Below, piece after piece: positions 1-11,265 of a stretch of 64,000 nucleotides of DNA; the first letter of the stretch is position 1; every line of letters begins with the position of its first letter. The stretch comes from Penelope pileata. Lineage: Eukaryota > Chordata > Aves > Galliformes > Cracidae. The stretch covers positions 1,224,419 through 1,288,418 of the forward strand of contig WBMW01005746.1 in NCBI GenBank assembly GCA_013396635.1, read 5' to 3'. The position numbers were made by a program, and so were the translations under genes. Below the pieces are notes generated by a model, which was not told the DNA's origin, did not search any database, and saw only the letters and a program-made list of their open reading frames with translations.

Positions 1-1560
1 TTGCTGAAGACAGATTATAAAGTTTGTATCTGGAAGCTCTGGGTTTGGACCCAGGCTGAGGGTATCTGCGGGCTTGGATGTTGGGTCAAGTCTTCAGCCT
101 TTCAGATTGGAGCCAGGACTCTTGCCCGAAGATCCAAGTGCAGCTGGCTAGTCATGGTTTGTCTCTTCTGCCTACTTTCTATAAGCCAGATTGTACCAAA
201 TGGCTCCTCCAACCACTCAGTAACATTTCTCCATATGGTTTTCATGATGTTAAGCAGTCGGGGAAGAGATCTGACACAGTATGTAGCTCTCTCTGTTCAT
301 CCATGAGAGAAAATGGATACTCAAAGGTCATCCCTGTGAAGAATATAATCATCATGCAAATGTTTTTTTTTTTGTTGTTGTTTTCTTTTTTAAATTCAGC
401 ACTACTCAGCTCAGAAAGGGACCTGTGTTTGCAGAAATCAAGCATTTTGGAAAGAGAAAAAGAGGACATTTTAAAATGAAAATAGCAAAACTGAGCTCAT
501 TGGTAAATGGCAAGTGACTGTTGTATTAAGAGCCTGAGTCCATCTCAGATGGCATTGACTGTGAAGAAAGCATTCCTAGACAGCCCGCCTGCTGGTGCCA
601 GGGCCTCGTATCAAGCTCCCCAGCCAGGGCTGAGCTCCTGCCCACCCTCCCCTGCTGCCCGCTGGTTCTGTGCTGTGTGGGGGCTCTCTGTGGCTGTCTC
701 AGTGGACACCAGGCATGGGGAAACTCCACCTTAAACACCACCAACTGCTGCTGCTCTGGCTCATGCCAGGAGATGGTTTTTTTCTTCATCCTGAAGAGTC
801 CAAACTCCTGAGGGAAGAAATGTGGTTTATTACATACTCGTCCTGTTTCTTCAAAGCTGGTCTGTGCTGTGCATGAGAAATTTTTTGGAAAACAGGCTCA
901 GAAAGGATGACTTAACAAGTGAGTGTTGTACTCCGTCAGACCAATGGACTGACTGTTTCTTTGGGATTGATGGTAGCACAGTTTGGGTACTAACAGTGGA
1001 AATTCCCCCTTATGCTCTGTCAGCTGAGGGGCCTGGGGCTGTCGGGCAGCACTGAGATTCACATGTGTTTTTCCAAGACAAAGACTGTCTCATCACGCTG
1101 CCATGCCCATGCCCCTGGTGCTGGGCTGCAGGAAGGCAGCACACATCTCCTGTGAGAGAGCAAAACCCCAGTGGTGCATGGGGCCAACGCCCAGGCCCTC
1201 AGCACACGCTGGGCTGCCCATGCAGCTGGAGGGCATGGGCACAGCGGTCCCGGCTGCAGATGAGAGCAGCAGCGTGATGGAAGGTCAGGATGGTGTAAGA
1301 GTCCTCTCTTGGCTGAAATCAACGAATGGCTGCCAGGAAGGGGCACTGTGGAACTGCAGCACTACAGGCCTTTGGGAGCTCCATGCCCCGTACAGCAGGG
1401 CAGGGCCTTGCCCCTGTGCACACCACTACGGCTGCCGCCTTGGCCCTTCTCCCTGCCATGGCCGGCACCCCTCCTGGCACCCAGCCGCTGGAGGGGCCCA
1501 CAGCGAGGGGACACAACCGGCGCTGAGCCCCACGCTGCCCCGCTGCCACAACGCGGCCCG
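1..1560. other. Upstream flank of SERPINE2, no gene recognised
   Basis: No reading frame here resembles a known protein. The stretch from about 1,080 to 1,560 is GC-rich and leads into the CpG island, so several long open frames occur by composition alone. A T-run lies near 362-373. No repeat family was recognised. Distal regulatory elements of SERPINE2 may lie here, but none can be pointed to from sequence alone. Confidence 0.6.
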
Positions 1561-1650
1561 TGCCGGGCACGCAGCGCGGCTCCTCGCACCCCAGGGGGGC
1601 GGGCGGACGGGCGGTGCTTCCCCTCTCGCTCCGCGGGCGGCTCTGCCCCG

Positions 1651-1697
1651 AGGCGGAGGGGCGGGCGGGGCGGGGCGGGCCGCGGACCCTATAAATA
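1651..1697 (+). promoter_or_regulatory. SERPINE2: SERPINE2 core promoter: GC boxes plus TATA box
   Basis: Overlapping GGGGCGGG-type Sp1 boxes run from about 1,651 to 1,680. They are followed by a TATA box, TATAAATA, at 1,690-1,697. A TATA box at this spacing predicts transcription starting near 1,716-1,725, about 45 bases before the first splice donor. Having both Sp1 sites and a TATA box suits an inducible secreted serpin. The start site itself is inferred. Confidence 0.8.
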
Positions 1698-1719
1698 TTG
1701 GGCGCCGCGGTGCTTCGGC

Positions 1720-1765
1720 CGAGCGCCGCTGTGTCGGGGCGGTCGCAGCGCTCCGGGGGGAAGAG
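1720..1765 (+). other. SERPINE2: SERPINE2 exon 1, non-coding (5' UTR)
   Basis: The right end is set by a strong splice donor, AAGAG|GTGAGTGC, at 1,765/1,766. The left end is estimated from the TATA box about 30 bases upstream. The exon has no start codon; the 5' UTR continues at 15,729 in exon 2. The donor is a near-perfect consensus inside the CpG island. The start could be off by several bases. Confidence 0.7.
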
Positions 1766-4650
1766 GTGAGTGCGGGGCGAGGCCGGGCTGGGGGCTCCTC
1801 CTGTCAGCGGGAGGGCGGCGCGGCGGGTCCGTTAGGGGCTGGGGGAGGAAGAGGGGACGGCGTGGGGGGAAAGAGCGAAGTTTCCGCGCGCCCTTCTCGG
1901 AAGGGCTGCAGGCTGCTCCCGCTGGCGCGTTCCCCCCGCAGGGCGGTGGGCGCCTTCCACCGTGCCGGAGGTGCCCATTCAGGGCGGGCGGTGAGTTTGG
2001 GCGCTCCCCCGCTGCCCGGGGAGCGTCTCGGGCTGGGGAACAGCTCGCTGTGCCGGCGGCTGTGAGTACCGGCTGACAGGAACGTGGGGGAGGGATGTAC
2101 AGCCGCTGCGGTTTGGGGGGGTATGGTCCTGTTATCGAGCAGGGCTGGGGGTGCTGGCGGCACCAGCTGTGTGCTGAAGTGGAGCTGCTCGGCCCCGGGT
2201 GAGGGGGGAACACGCTTTGTGCCCCCGCACAGAGGCTGGGAGCAGCAGCAGCTCCAGGAGCGCCTTTTGTGTAAAATGGTGTTGGGGTCCTGCTCGGTGC
2301 TGAGATGCGGGAGGGTCCTCGTGCAGGAGCAGAGCCTTTTGCCACAGCACTGTGATGATGGATGGAGGTAACCCTGAAACACCGGGTTTCCCTTCTAAAA
2401 CCTGTGAATGCCTGCCTGTGGATTAGAGGCCTCTAACAATCACATTTTCCCCCTTTCCCATGTCTGCACGTCGTTCTGAAACATGGTTTAGTTTTTGTGG
2501 TTTTAATTGCATTCTTGAGCAACTTCCTGAAAGAGAAACCTGGGAGGCTGACTTTTAAACTGCTCTGAAAAATGACTTCCTCCTCTCCCCTGACTTTCTC
2601 ATGTGCGAGCACTTACTGACGTCTTACCCCCTGCTCCTTGCAGGAGCTCGTTACACCCCGGCCCTCGCAGTGCCTGCTCGTGGGCACACGTCCCTGTGGG
2701 CAGCAGCAGGGAGAGCTGCGGGGCCATGTGAGCGGCAGCTGCGTGCCCGGGGAGCGATCCCCTGCGTCCTGAGCGTGTGCGAGGGGAAGGCAGGGCGATG
2801 AGGCAGAGGAGTCCAAGCGTGTGTAAGATGTGTGAGCGTGGAGTTCTGGTGCTTTGTGGTGTGAGTCAACCTGTGAGAGCGGCAGCTGTTTGGCACAGAA
2901 GTGAACTTTGTGTAATGACTGCCAGTCCGCGTTGCCTTTGGCATTGTGGGCACGTTGTGTGCCAGGTGATCTGTCAGCAAGTTCTGCCCGGGCTCTCAAG
3001 GTGCTGAGGAGCTGTGCCTGGGAGCTCCTCTTGCCTCTGCTACCTGTGTCTGGGTGTTACCCAAACTCTGCTGCAGGAGGCAGTGATGTGAGCATCGCCA
3101 CAGAGAGCCTCTGAAATAGCTCTGTGTGCCTCCTGTGGGAGAGGGAGTGAGCTCCTGTCAGTACCAAAATAACCAGGAGTCTGCAGTGGGCTTTCTCTGA
3201 AGGTGCGTGCAGGAGGCTGAAGCTCCTGTTTGGTGTTGTCATTGACAACAGGGAAGCTAGTACATCTCGGAGGCATAGAGGCTTTCACTGTGGGTCTCCA
3301 TGCTGCACGGCCAGAAATCAGTTCCAGTCCTAAAGCTCCTTACCAGGCACGCTGCTGGGCACAGACACCTCAGGTAGTGAGGGCAGTGTGCTGCGTTAGG
3401 CACTTCTCCCAGCAGGTGTGTGTATGCATATGGATGGACCGCAGTACCTACCTCACCTTGCTGCTAGGAGTTAAAATGGAGCTGTATGTAAATTGCATAC
3501 CTCTGCAGTGAGGGAGCAGTCCAGAGGGAGCTCAGGATGGATCGCTGTTGCTTGGGAGGTGGTGTGCTCCGTGTCTGCTTGGCTTCTGCTGCCAGTCACA
3601 GCTTCTGGTCCTTGCCAGGCAGCTGTGGTGCCCGTGAGTGGAAAAGCTGGGGCTCAGAGACAGGTTTTCCTTGGAATCTCGAGTCAGGGTTGTCTGGACA
3701 GCTTGAATTGCTTGATCATGAGCACGCATGATAAGCATGCTTTTATAGCATTAATCAGGGGGAAATCAGCCTAATCAACACAGCACTTCCAGTTAGTTGG
3801 TCTGCTAAGTGGATTCTGCTGCTCTTCAGGGCCAAAGATTTTATACATGGGAAGACAGGGAAAAGATGGATTAATCATCGCTCATCTGTAAAGTGCTGCT
3901 GAATGCAGCCATCTTTGCATGCCTCTGGGCATCCTCCCAGTCGCCCATGGCGTACTTAGACATTAGTTCTTTGCTGCGAAGCATGACTTGTAAGTACAAT
4001 GTAAATGAATGTACCTGCGTTGTCCATAAACAACTTGTTAGCAAGCAGAGTGATGCTAAGAATTGCCTCCTCCTTCCCTGCTTTGGAGGGCACAGAGCAT
4101 GGAATAGCCTGTCTCCTACCTATGAACCTGAAGGTTGACACTCCAAATGAGAGAACTTTGAAAATATATAAAGTTGCCTTCAAGTAAACAGTTCGTAGAT
4201 ATGAAAATGTCAGCAAGCTGAATATGTTCAACCCAATACCTGTTCAGGTGGGTCCTCTCTGTGATGGTTAAAATGATGGTGTGGGAGGAGACAAAGATGA
4301 AAATAAAGGCAATTTCATTTCACAGCTGTAGCCACAGCAGCGTTAAGGCTGTGTCACAGGAAGAAGCTGTCCTGCGCTCTGCTTCCTTCTCTCTCCTGTG
4401 AACAGCACTGGTACCAAAAGCTTGACTACATGAATACTTCTACCAGCACACAGAGGTCACTGCTGAAGTGGGAGCCTGTGATGATGGGCTGGCAGAGGTG
4501 TGACAATTCCAGGGATTATTCTGGTCTGAGATGTAGTTCCTCAAATTGCTTGTAATGGCCTTAAGATACTTAAATGCCAACTGAAATTCCTTATCATTTA
4601 GCACCTCTTCTTGAGCAGTATCTGTAAAAACACACAAGTCTTGGCAATTA

Positions 4651-4672
4651 TTTTATTATAATTTTATTATAA
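4651..4672. repeat. Short AT-rich tandem repeat (11 bp x 2)
   Basis: Two exact copies of TTTTATTATAA lie head to tail. This is simple AT-rich sequence in SERPINE2 intron 1 with no evident function. Confidence 0.7.
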
Positions 4673-7600
4673 TTGGATCTTGACCACTGTTCACCTTTAA
4701 TAGCCAGAAAGATGCTTTTGCTTATATTTTCAGGGTAAAACCGGTAGTTTATGCTGGTATCTGATAAATATGCCACAAGGTAGTTCAAGTATGAAAACAT
4801 TCATCATGTGAATTGATTTTCCAAAGGTGGAAATCAGTCTTGCTGACCATAGCCAGCAATGTGGCATAAACCCTGAGCTCCAGGCAGCCTCCTGTTCTCC
4901 TGTCCTCAGAAACAGCAGCCTAAGGTTTGAGGATTTTTAGTATTTTACGGACATGAGAACAACTGTGGAGGGGGCACCAAGACTGACTGCCAGCGAGTTC
5001 CAAGCTGAAGACCCTGCTGAAGGCTGTGCACGTGCAGTGGCCTCAGCACTCAGACACAAGCTGTTTGGTTGTGAGAAGTGTTGGTCCCTGGCAGGCTGCA
5101 AGCTGGAGTAAGGCACACAGAGGTCTCCAGAAGCAGTACTAAGAAATGCTAGTACATCTTAGGTCTAGCTGGTGTGTAGATAGTAAGGGTCTGTGTAGCT
5201 TTGACCAAGCTTTGTTTTCTTAAATGCTTTTCTTACTTAAGTTGAACTTCAACATCTATTCCTGCAGAAGAGCATGTTGTGCTGTTTACTGATGGTACTT
5301 ACTGCTTGTGAGACAGCTGTGTCAGCTGGTATGAACTGCAAGCTTCTGCTGGCCAAGTGTCGTGTGCTTTTATTTTTTGCTCTATTTTTTAAATAGGAGA
5401 GGGGAGTCTTGTTGGCTCTGATGTGTTAAAGGTACAAAACTGAGAGTAAAACTAATTCTTTGTTTTATGTTGTTTGCTTAAGGATGTTAAGAAACTGAAA
5501 AGTCTTATGTAGAAGTTGGTTTCTCTTTTAGTTCTCTGTTTTGCTACATACCTTCATATTGGAGGAGTAGTTCATGTAGCTTTCTCAGCAAGGAAGCGAG
5601 CTTGAGGCCTCCAGCTGCTCTGGCAGCTCAGTTTAAGAGGCTGCTTGTCCCAGCTAATTGCCTGCTTCCTCTGCTGAGGTTTGTCATCTGCATTACAGAA
5701 ATAGCGATGGGCTGCGTGGAGGCTTCTCAGCAAGCGCAGTTCACAGCCCTGCCTACGAGCTCCCAGTCGGAGCTGAATCAGATGGTTTAATACGCTCGGT
5801 CGTGGTCTGTTCTCACAGGACTCCCGCACATTGTTCATATTTGAGTCCTTTTTCTCCTACGGAAGTTTGGGTCTTGCCTTTCCAGAAACTGTTGTAAAGC
5901 CAGTGGGATTAATCAGAAGTGAGGTCAGACTAATGAAAAGAGCATGTTTTCTCAAGTATAGTCTTCTGAATGGCTTTTAATTCTCTTATTAACTGGTTCA
6001 TGTCTGTCTTCTTGCAGACTGAGGAGTGCAGAGCTAGGGCTCCTGGCGCAGTGCCTCATTGCTGCATCCTCACAAGATGTGGTTCCTGCATCCTTACAGC
6101 ACGAGGGGTATCTGATGCATTTGTAGTTGGCTGGCTCCCTCTCTAGAGCTGGGGGGGAAAATAAGCCTGTGCTGCAGGGAAAAATGTCATATTCCTGTCC
6201 TTCTTGTGTAGCTTTAAGACTCCAAGCAAGTTCAGAAGTAGTTGAGAAATGGCCAGTAGAAACTGGTAATCTGATGTTTCTGTGGCTCTGAGCCAGTGAA
6301 GCTATCCTAGCTTTAAATTGTCACTCTGTTTTTGATCTTGAGTCTCAAGAACTTTTATCCTTCATTAAATTGCATTTTAAAAATTGTTTTCCCATCTGGT
6401 GTACAAGATAAGAAATATGATTTCTAAATTCATTTGCAAATAGGAAGTTCTTGATCATCAGCATTGTGTGGTATGATTAATAAATGAAAGGCCAGTCTGC
6501 TATCACTCACCAGTCCTACGGCAAGCACTGGAAGTAGTTAGGACAGTGTTCTGATCTCTCCAGAAGTATTTTGGAAGTCTCATGGTCGTATTCCCTAGAT
6601 ACAAAGGCCTTCATGTTTGAGGTCTTGGCTATTAGCCTGTGTAAGTACAAGATCCTGCAGAAGATCTCATGATGAACAGAGGATACTGGAATTGTTCCAA
6701 TTTACTTATGATGAAATATGTATAACATATGTAATTTCATAAAACTATCAATGCTGTTATTACCATGGCTCTACCTCTTGTAGGAGGGGTGGGGGGAAAA
6801 AAGTAGAAACTTGAATATTGTCTGCATTATTTTAAATATTTGCTGGTTTTTCTTCTTTTAAAGTCCACTCAGAAGACTGTAAGCCTGTTTTTTCACTGTT
6901 TGGGCATCTCTATTGTGTGTGTGCTTCAGCTAGATGTCACATCTTATGTCCTACCATTTCTTTTAATTTCCTGGAAGTATGGGAGTATTATTGCTACATA
7001 GAAAACACCCTTTTCGGTGGTGCTGTAAAACCGGACCACACTATAGGGTGTGGAATGAGGGGAAACTAGGCTTGGTAGGGTGTTCTTAACAGGAAAAAAC
7101 AAGTATTTATTCTGTAAACTTAACCTAAAAGGTTTAGTTCTGAAGGCAAGCATTTATTTTGGTATGTAACAACTTGGTTTAAGGACTCAATCCCGTGTCC
7201 GTAGTTTCCATTATTTTTGACCAAGGTTTCTTTCTTTGCCTGACGGTTCTCTAGGGTTGAGTGTATGGATGCTGCTCTAAGTATCTTAAGCCTTCTGAAG
7301 GACGTGCAGTGGGGAGCTCTCAGTGTTCAGTCAACTCCAGGTTCTCTCAGTGATCGTGGAGCTGCTCTCCCCATGCTTTCTGCTCTCCTCCCAGTGTGTG
7401 CAGGAGGCAGGGCGCTTGTCCTGGCCAGCAGATGAAAATTTACCTTGGGAGTGAAGGAGCAAGTTTCAGTTTGTTCTACAGGTGTGTAGGAGTGACTCCT
7501 GATTTCAGAGGAATCCTGTCACAAGTGGAAATGAGTAAGAGTACTTGGTTTCCCTTCAATCCTTCCCTTCAAGGAAGAAGAGGTCATATGCTGCAGCAGA

Positions 7601-9469
7601 AGTAGGGATTAATGTAAAGGTGGTGGTGAGAAAACAGAGTTGGTAAGGCACCAGCCATCGTTAGTCCTACACCTTGTGAAGTTATTCCACAGATCTGTAC
7701 TTGCATAGCCCATTATCAAAGAGTAGATATCCTGTACCTTATTAATGGGAGCTTACAGACCTGTAGGTTTGCCTTGGGTTCTTAATGAGCCTGTACTTGC
7801 ATAGCAGGTGTTATTGATGTACAGTAAATGTGAGAGCTGTTGTTCCATGAGGCCTTTTCTTCTACAAATACTCAAGGGAGAACCTGGGTTATGAACCTGC
7901 TGCTAAATTTTAGACAAGTATTTCAATTGCTCAACCATCAGTCCCCCTACTGGGATAAATCTGGAGCAGTGGGGTATAGTGGCCTCGCTGTCATGTTGCG
8001 AAACAGTCCTATGCTGTGTGGTTTTTAGCAAACTGGTTCTGCAGTATTAGTCATGATGGGCTGGCTGTCCCATGCTGTTTCTTCATTATGGTAAAATAAC
8101 AGTGTTGCATAAAGAACTTAAGATCAACAAAACCACTTGTTTAATAAAGAGGCACCAGTAAATTAAAAACAATTCTCTTTAATCTTCCTGATACTGTAAG
8201 ACTTGGCAACGGACCTTAGAGAAAGCTGTGGAGATTCACCTTCATACGTGAGTAAGTACTACATAGAAACTCTTAAAACAGTTGCTGAGTCTGTATTAAC
8301 GAGAGAATGCAGGTAGATCTTGGAAATGGTGACAGTGCTGCCAATCCCAGAGCCATCTCTGTAAGCCCCTGCCCTGGGCTGTCAGTGAGCAGTGTTTACT
8401 TCATGAAGCTTAGCTCAAGTAGGCTTTTCCTGTTGTGCATAAATGAGAGAGGCATTTATGTAGCATTTGCTCTTGTATTTGTGTTCTTGAAATTGAGCAG
8501 TGTAGCTGTAGTATGGTCACAGCCGAATGGTGAAATCAAAAGCTATCTCCATTCAACTTGACGGCAGCATGTAAAGTGTGGGCTTTGTAAAGCACTGTGA
8601 TGGTGATGTAACTGCTGTTGAAGACAGATACTTGTGAGAAAATCAGTCTGACTTATAAACTACTGGAGACGCTAGCATGAAGGACAGACAGACAAGCTTT
8701 ACTTCAAGCTTTCTGTAGCCTCATAGCTGAACTGAAACTCCCAGGGAGCAGTGGTCAGGACTCTTTATGAAGAGTCATTAAAATCTTTCTGTTCGTGTGG
8801 GAACTCTGCTTGGATAAAAAGATGGTTCATATCTGAGGCCAGCCAGTTCTACAAGTTGGAGCTCCACTGGGAAATTCCCCCTTGGCAGGGGATGCTGGTT
8901 GGACAAAGCTGGGAGGGAGGCTTTCCAAATGGAGACAGTCCATTTTGAAACAAACACAAATGGACAAAAGAACTGGGAGAACTAGAAATTGCAGAGAAAA
9001 GATGAAGTTTGGAAGAAGAGAGCCTCAGAATGAGCGCTGTGCTCTTCATATGTGCAAAGTTGACTGTAGTGCCTAAAGTAAGACCAATACCATAACGTGA
9101 AATCTTGTTGAGAAGACAAAGCCTTCCAGCTTATCTCAGTGTACAAGGCATTTTTATCTCAGTGTTGACAGTAATTTACTCCTCTTTAGAGCAATGTAAG
9201 TACTGAACTGTTTCAAAAATGTTTTAAAAATTAGTAATCATCCTTTCTTTGTAATTCTCTGCCTGTATCAAGCCTTCTAGGTACTGAATAATTTGTTTTG
9301 TGGGTTTTTTGCCCGCAATCTAACATGTTGATACACATACAAAAATAAAAACCCACAAGGTGTGGGGGTCTTTTTCTCTTCTTTAAAGCAGGTAGCACTG
9401 GAAAGAGTTTAAACAGAAGGAGAGAACCAAACTTCAGGGCATGTACCAGAAAACCTGGAGGAAGACTCA

Positions 9470-10125
9470 ATATCTCAACATCCTGGTGGACAACAGGTTG
9501 GCCATGAGCCAGCAGTGTGCCCTCGTGGCCAAGAAAGCCAACAGGATCCTGGGGTGCATTAAAAAGAGCATTGCCAGCAGGTCGAGGGAAGTGATCCTCC
9601 CCCTCTACTCCGCCCTGGTCAGGCCTCAGCTGGGGTACTGTGTCCAGTTCTGGGCTCCCCTGTATGAAAAAGACAGGGACCTCTTGGAAAGAGTCCAGCG
9701 GAGGGCCACGAAGATGATAAAGGGCATGGAGCATCTTCCTTATGAGGAGAGGCTCAGTAAGCTGGGTCTGTTCGGCCTTGAGAAAAGAAGGCTGAGAGGG
9801 GATTTTATGTCTATAAATATCTGAAGTGTGGGAGGCAAATGGACATGGGGAATCGCTTTTCAATGGTGTTTGGGGACAGGACGTGGGGAAATGGACTAAA
9901 ACTGGAGCACAAGAAGTTCCGCACCAACATGCGGAAGAACTTCACGGTGCAGGTGGCAGAGCACTGGAACAGGCTGCCCAGGGAGGTTGTGGAGTCTCCT
10001 TCCCTGGAGATATTCAAGACCTGTCTGGATGTGTGCCTGTGTGACCTGCTATAGGGAACCTGCTTTGGCAGGGAGTTGGACTCGATTGCTTGAGGTCCCT
10101 TCCAACCCCTGCAATTCTGTCATCT
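9470..10125 (+). mobile_element. CR1 LINE fragment, 3' part of ORF2 plus 3' tail
   Basis: Translation of 9,480-9,815 gives the C-terminal part of a CR1 reverse transcriptase, with blocks such as KKANRILGCIKKS, LPLYSALVRPQLGYC, LLERVQRRATKMIKG and EERLSKLGLFGLEKRRLRG. The frame then breaks: the block YKYLK...GDRTWGNGLKL...EHWNRLPREVVESPSLEIFK follows in another frame up to 10,054. The 3' UTR ends with the usual CR1 tail, GGTCCCTTCCAACCCC followed by a short ATTCTGT remnant. It is 5' truncated and frameshifted, so a dead copy, in the same orientation as SERPINE2. The left boundary is approximate. Confidence 0.93.
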
Positions 10126-10884
10126 CTGGCTTAGCTTGTCTGTGTGCTGTGGATGATGTCAGTTCTGAACTTCCCTATGCTCAGGACATGAGTCCTGCTG
10201 TTCTGAATCCCAAAGTGCATTTAAAAGTAGCAGAGGCCAGCCAGCACCATGGGAGAGGACTCTGAAGCTAAAGGGTTTCAGATATGAGAGGCTTATACAG
10301 AAGAGGAGTTGCAAACACCTGTGAGGGGGAGAGGAGAAGCTTGAGTTTCCTGATATGCTGCCAAGTGTGCAACTTCTGGAAAAACAAGACCCAGCATGTG
10401 ACCTTCCCACCGCAACCAGAGTGGTCCCATTGCTTTGGAGAAACAATTGCTGTGTGCTTAGCCAGCTCTTTAAAAAACTTAAAATTTGATTGAGCCTTTG
10501 CTCAGTCCTGCTGGAGAGAGGTAGTTAAATGCAGTAAACGAAGCTTCTTCCTTTGAGCTCGTGGTCAGTTAAATAAGACTTCTTAACTTAGTAGCACAGA
10601 TGGCGCTGACAAGGAGACTTCAACATCTCAGATTCTGAGAAGCCCCCAGATGTTTGGCCCAGGTGGAGTTTGTCTGAGCTGTTTGGGGCTCTGAGCTATT
10701 TTGGGGCTCAGTCTTTATATTGTGAGACTGCTTTCTTGGGTTTACTTTGTCTTTAGCTGCGCTTGCTGCTGTTTTGGTTTCAGCTATTCACAGAAATGAA
10801 GTCCAGTGTCTAAACTTCGTTATGCCTGATAAGTCTTTAAAGAAACTGCAGAATCCATTTTGCAGCTGAAAAAAAGCCTTGTGG

Positions 10885-11022
10885 GTCATTGTGGGAAGCA
10901 TTCAAGGCCAGGCTGGACGGGGCTTTGGGCAACCTGGTCTAGTGGGAGGTGTCCTTGCCCATGGCAAGGGGGTTGGAACAAGATGATCTCTAAGGTCCAA
11001 CCTGAACCATTATATGATCTTA
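10885..11022 (+). mobile_element. CR1 LINE 3'-end fragment
   Basis: The sequence matches the end of CR1. It has the block TTCAAGGCCAGGCTGGACGG, then the GGGCAACCTGGTCTAGTGG block, and then GGTTGGAACAAGATGATCT and a degraded CCAACC tail with ATATGATCT. It is only about 140 bp long and lies 760 bp downstream of the longer CR1 fragment in the same orientation. It is probably a separate insertion, since both pieces carry their own 3' end. Confidence 0.9.
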
Positions 11023-11242
11023 CTGCTGCTGAAGTGATGGCTCGAAGTAAATGCTTTGAGATGTCTTGTAGGATTCCAGCATACTGTTGTGTTTAGTGTT
11101 GTAGGTGCAAATATCTAGAAATCTAAGTACAGGTCATGATTTCTTCCTTAATTCATTTCAAAGTGTTCTTCAGGCCCTCTGAGATGGGTCTTTTCTCCAG
11201 CTCATGACTTAAATGAAAAAACAACCTAGATTTAAAACTTGC

Positions 11243-11265
11243 TTTTTTCTTTTTTTTTTTTTTTT
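11243..11265. repeat. T-rich tract
   Basis: An almost pure run of T with one C, within SERPINE2 intron 1. This is simple sequence and is likely length-variable. Confidence 0.8.

Larger units (their letters stand above)
1560..2060. promoter_or_regulatory. CpG island over the SERPINE2 promoter and first exon
   Basis: The sequence changes sharply to very high G+C with frequent CpG dinucleotides. It covers the GC-box cluster, the TATA box, the non-coding exon 1 and the start of intron 1. The flanking DNA on the right returns to ordinary composition after about 2,400. Its position 14 kb upstream of the SERPINE2 start codon fits the known vertebrate layout of a remote non-coding first exon. Confidence 0.85.

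Noticed and set aside
1103..2076. Long overlapping open frames (up to 320 residues) over the first CpG island
   Set aside because: They follow from G+C-rich sequence with few stops. They have low-complexity Arg/Gly/Ala/Pro composition, resemble no protein, and overlap the SERPINE2 promoter and splice donor.
1689..2382. Minus-strand open frames of about 200 residues in the same island
   Set aside because: Composition artefact on the opposite strand, with Pro/Arg-rich sequence and no homology recognised.
9231..9863. Minus-strand open frame of 210 residues
   Set aside because: It is antisense to the CR1 reverse transcriptase fragment; the sense strand gives the recognisable protein.
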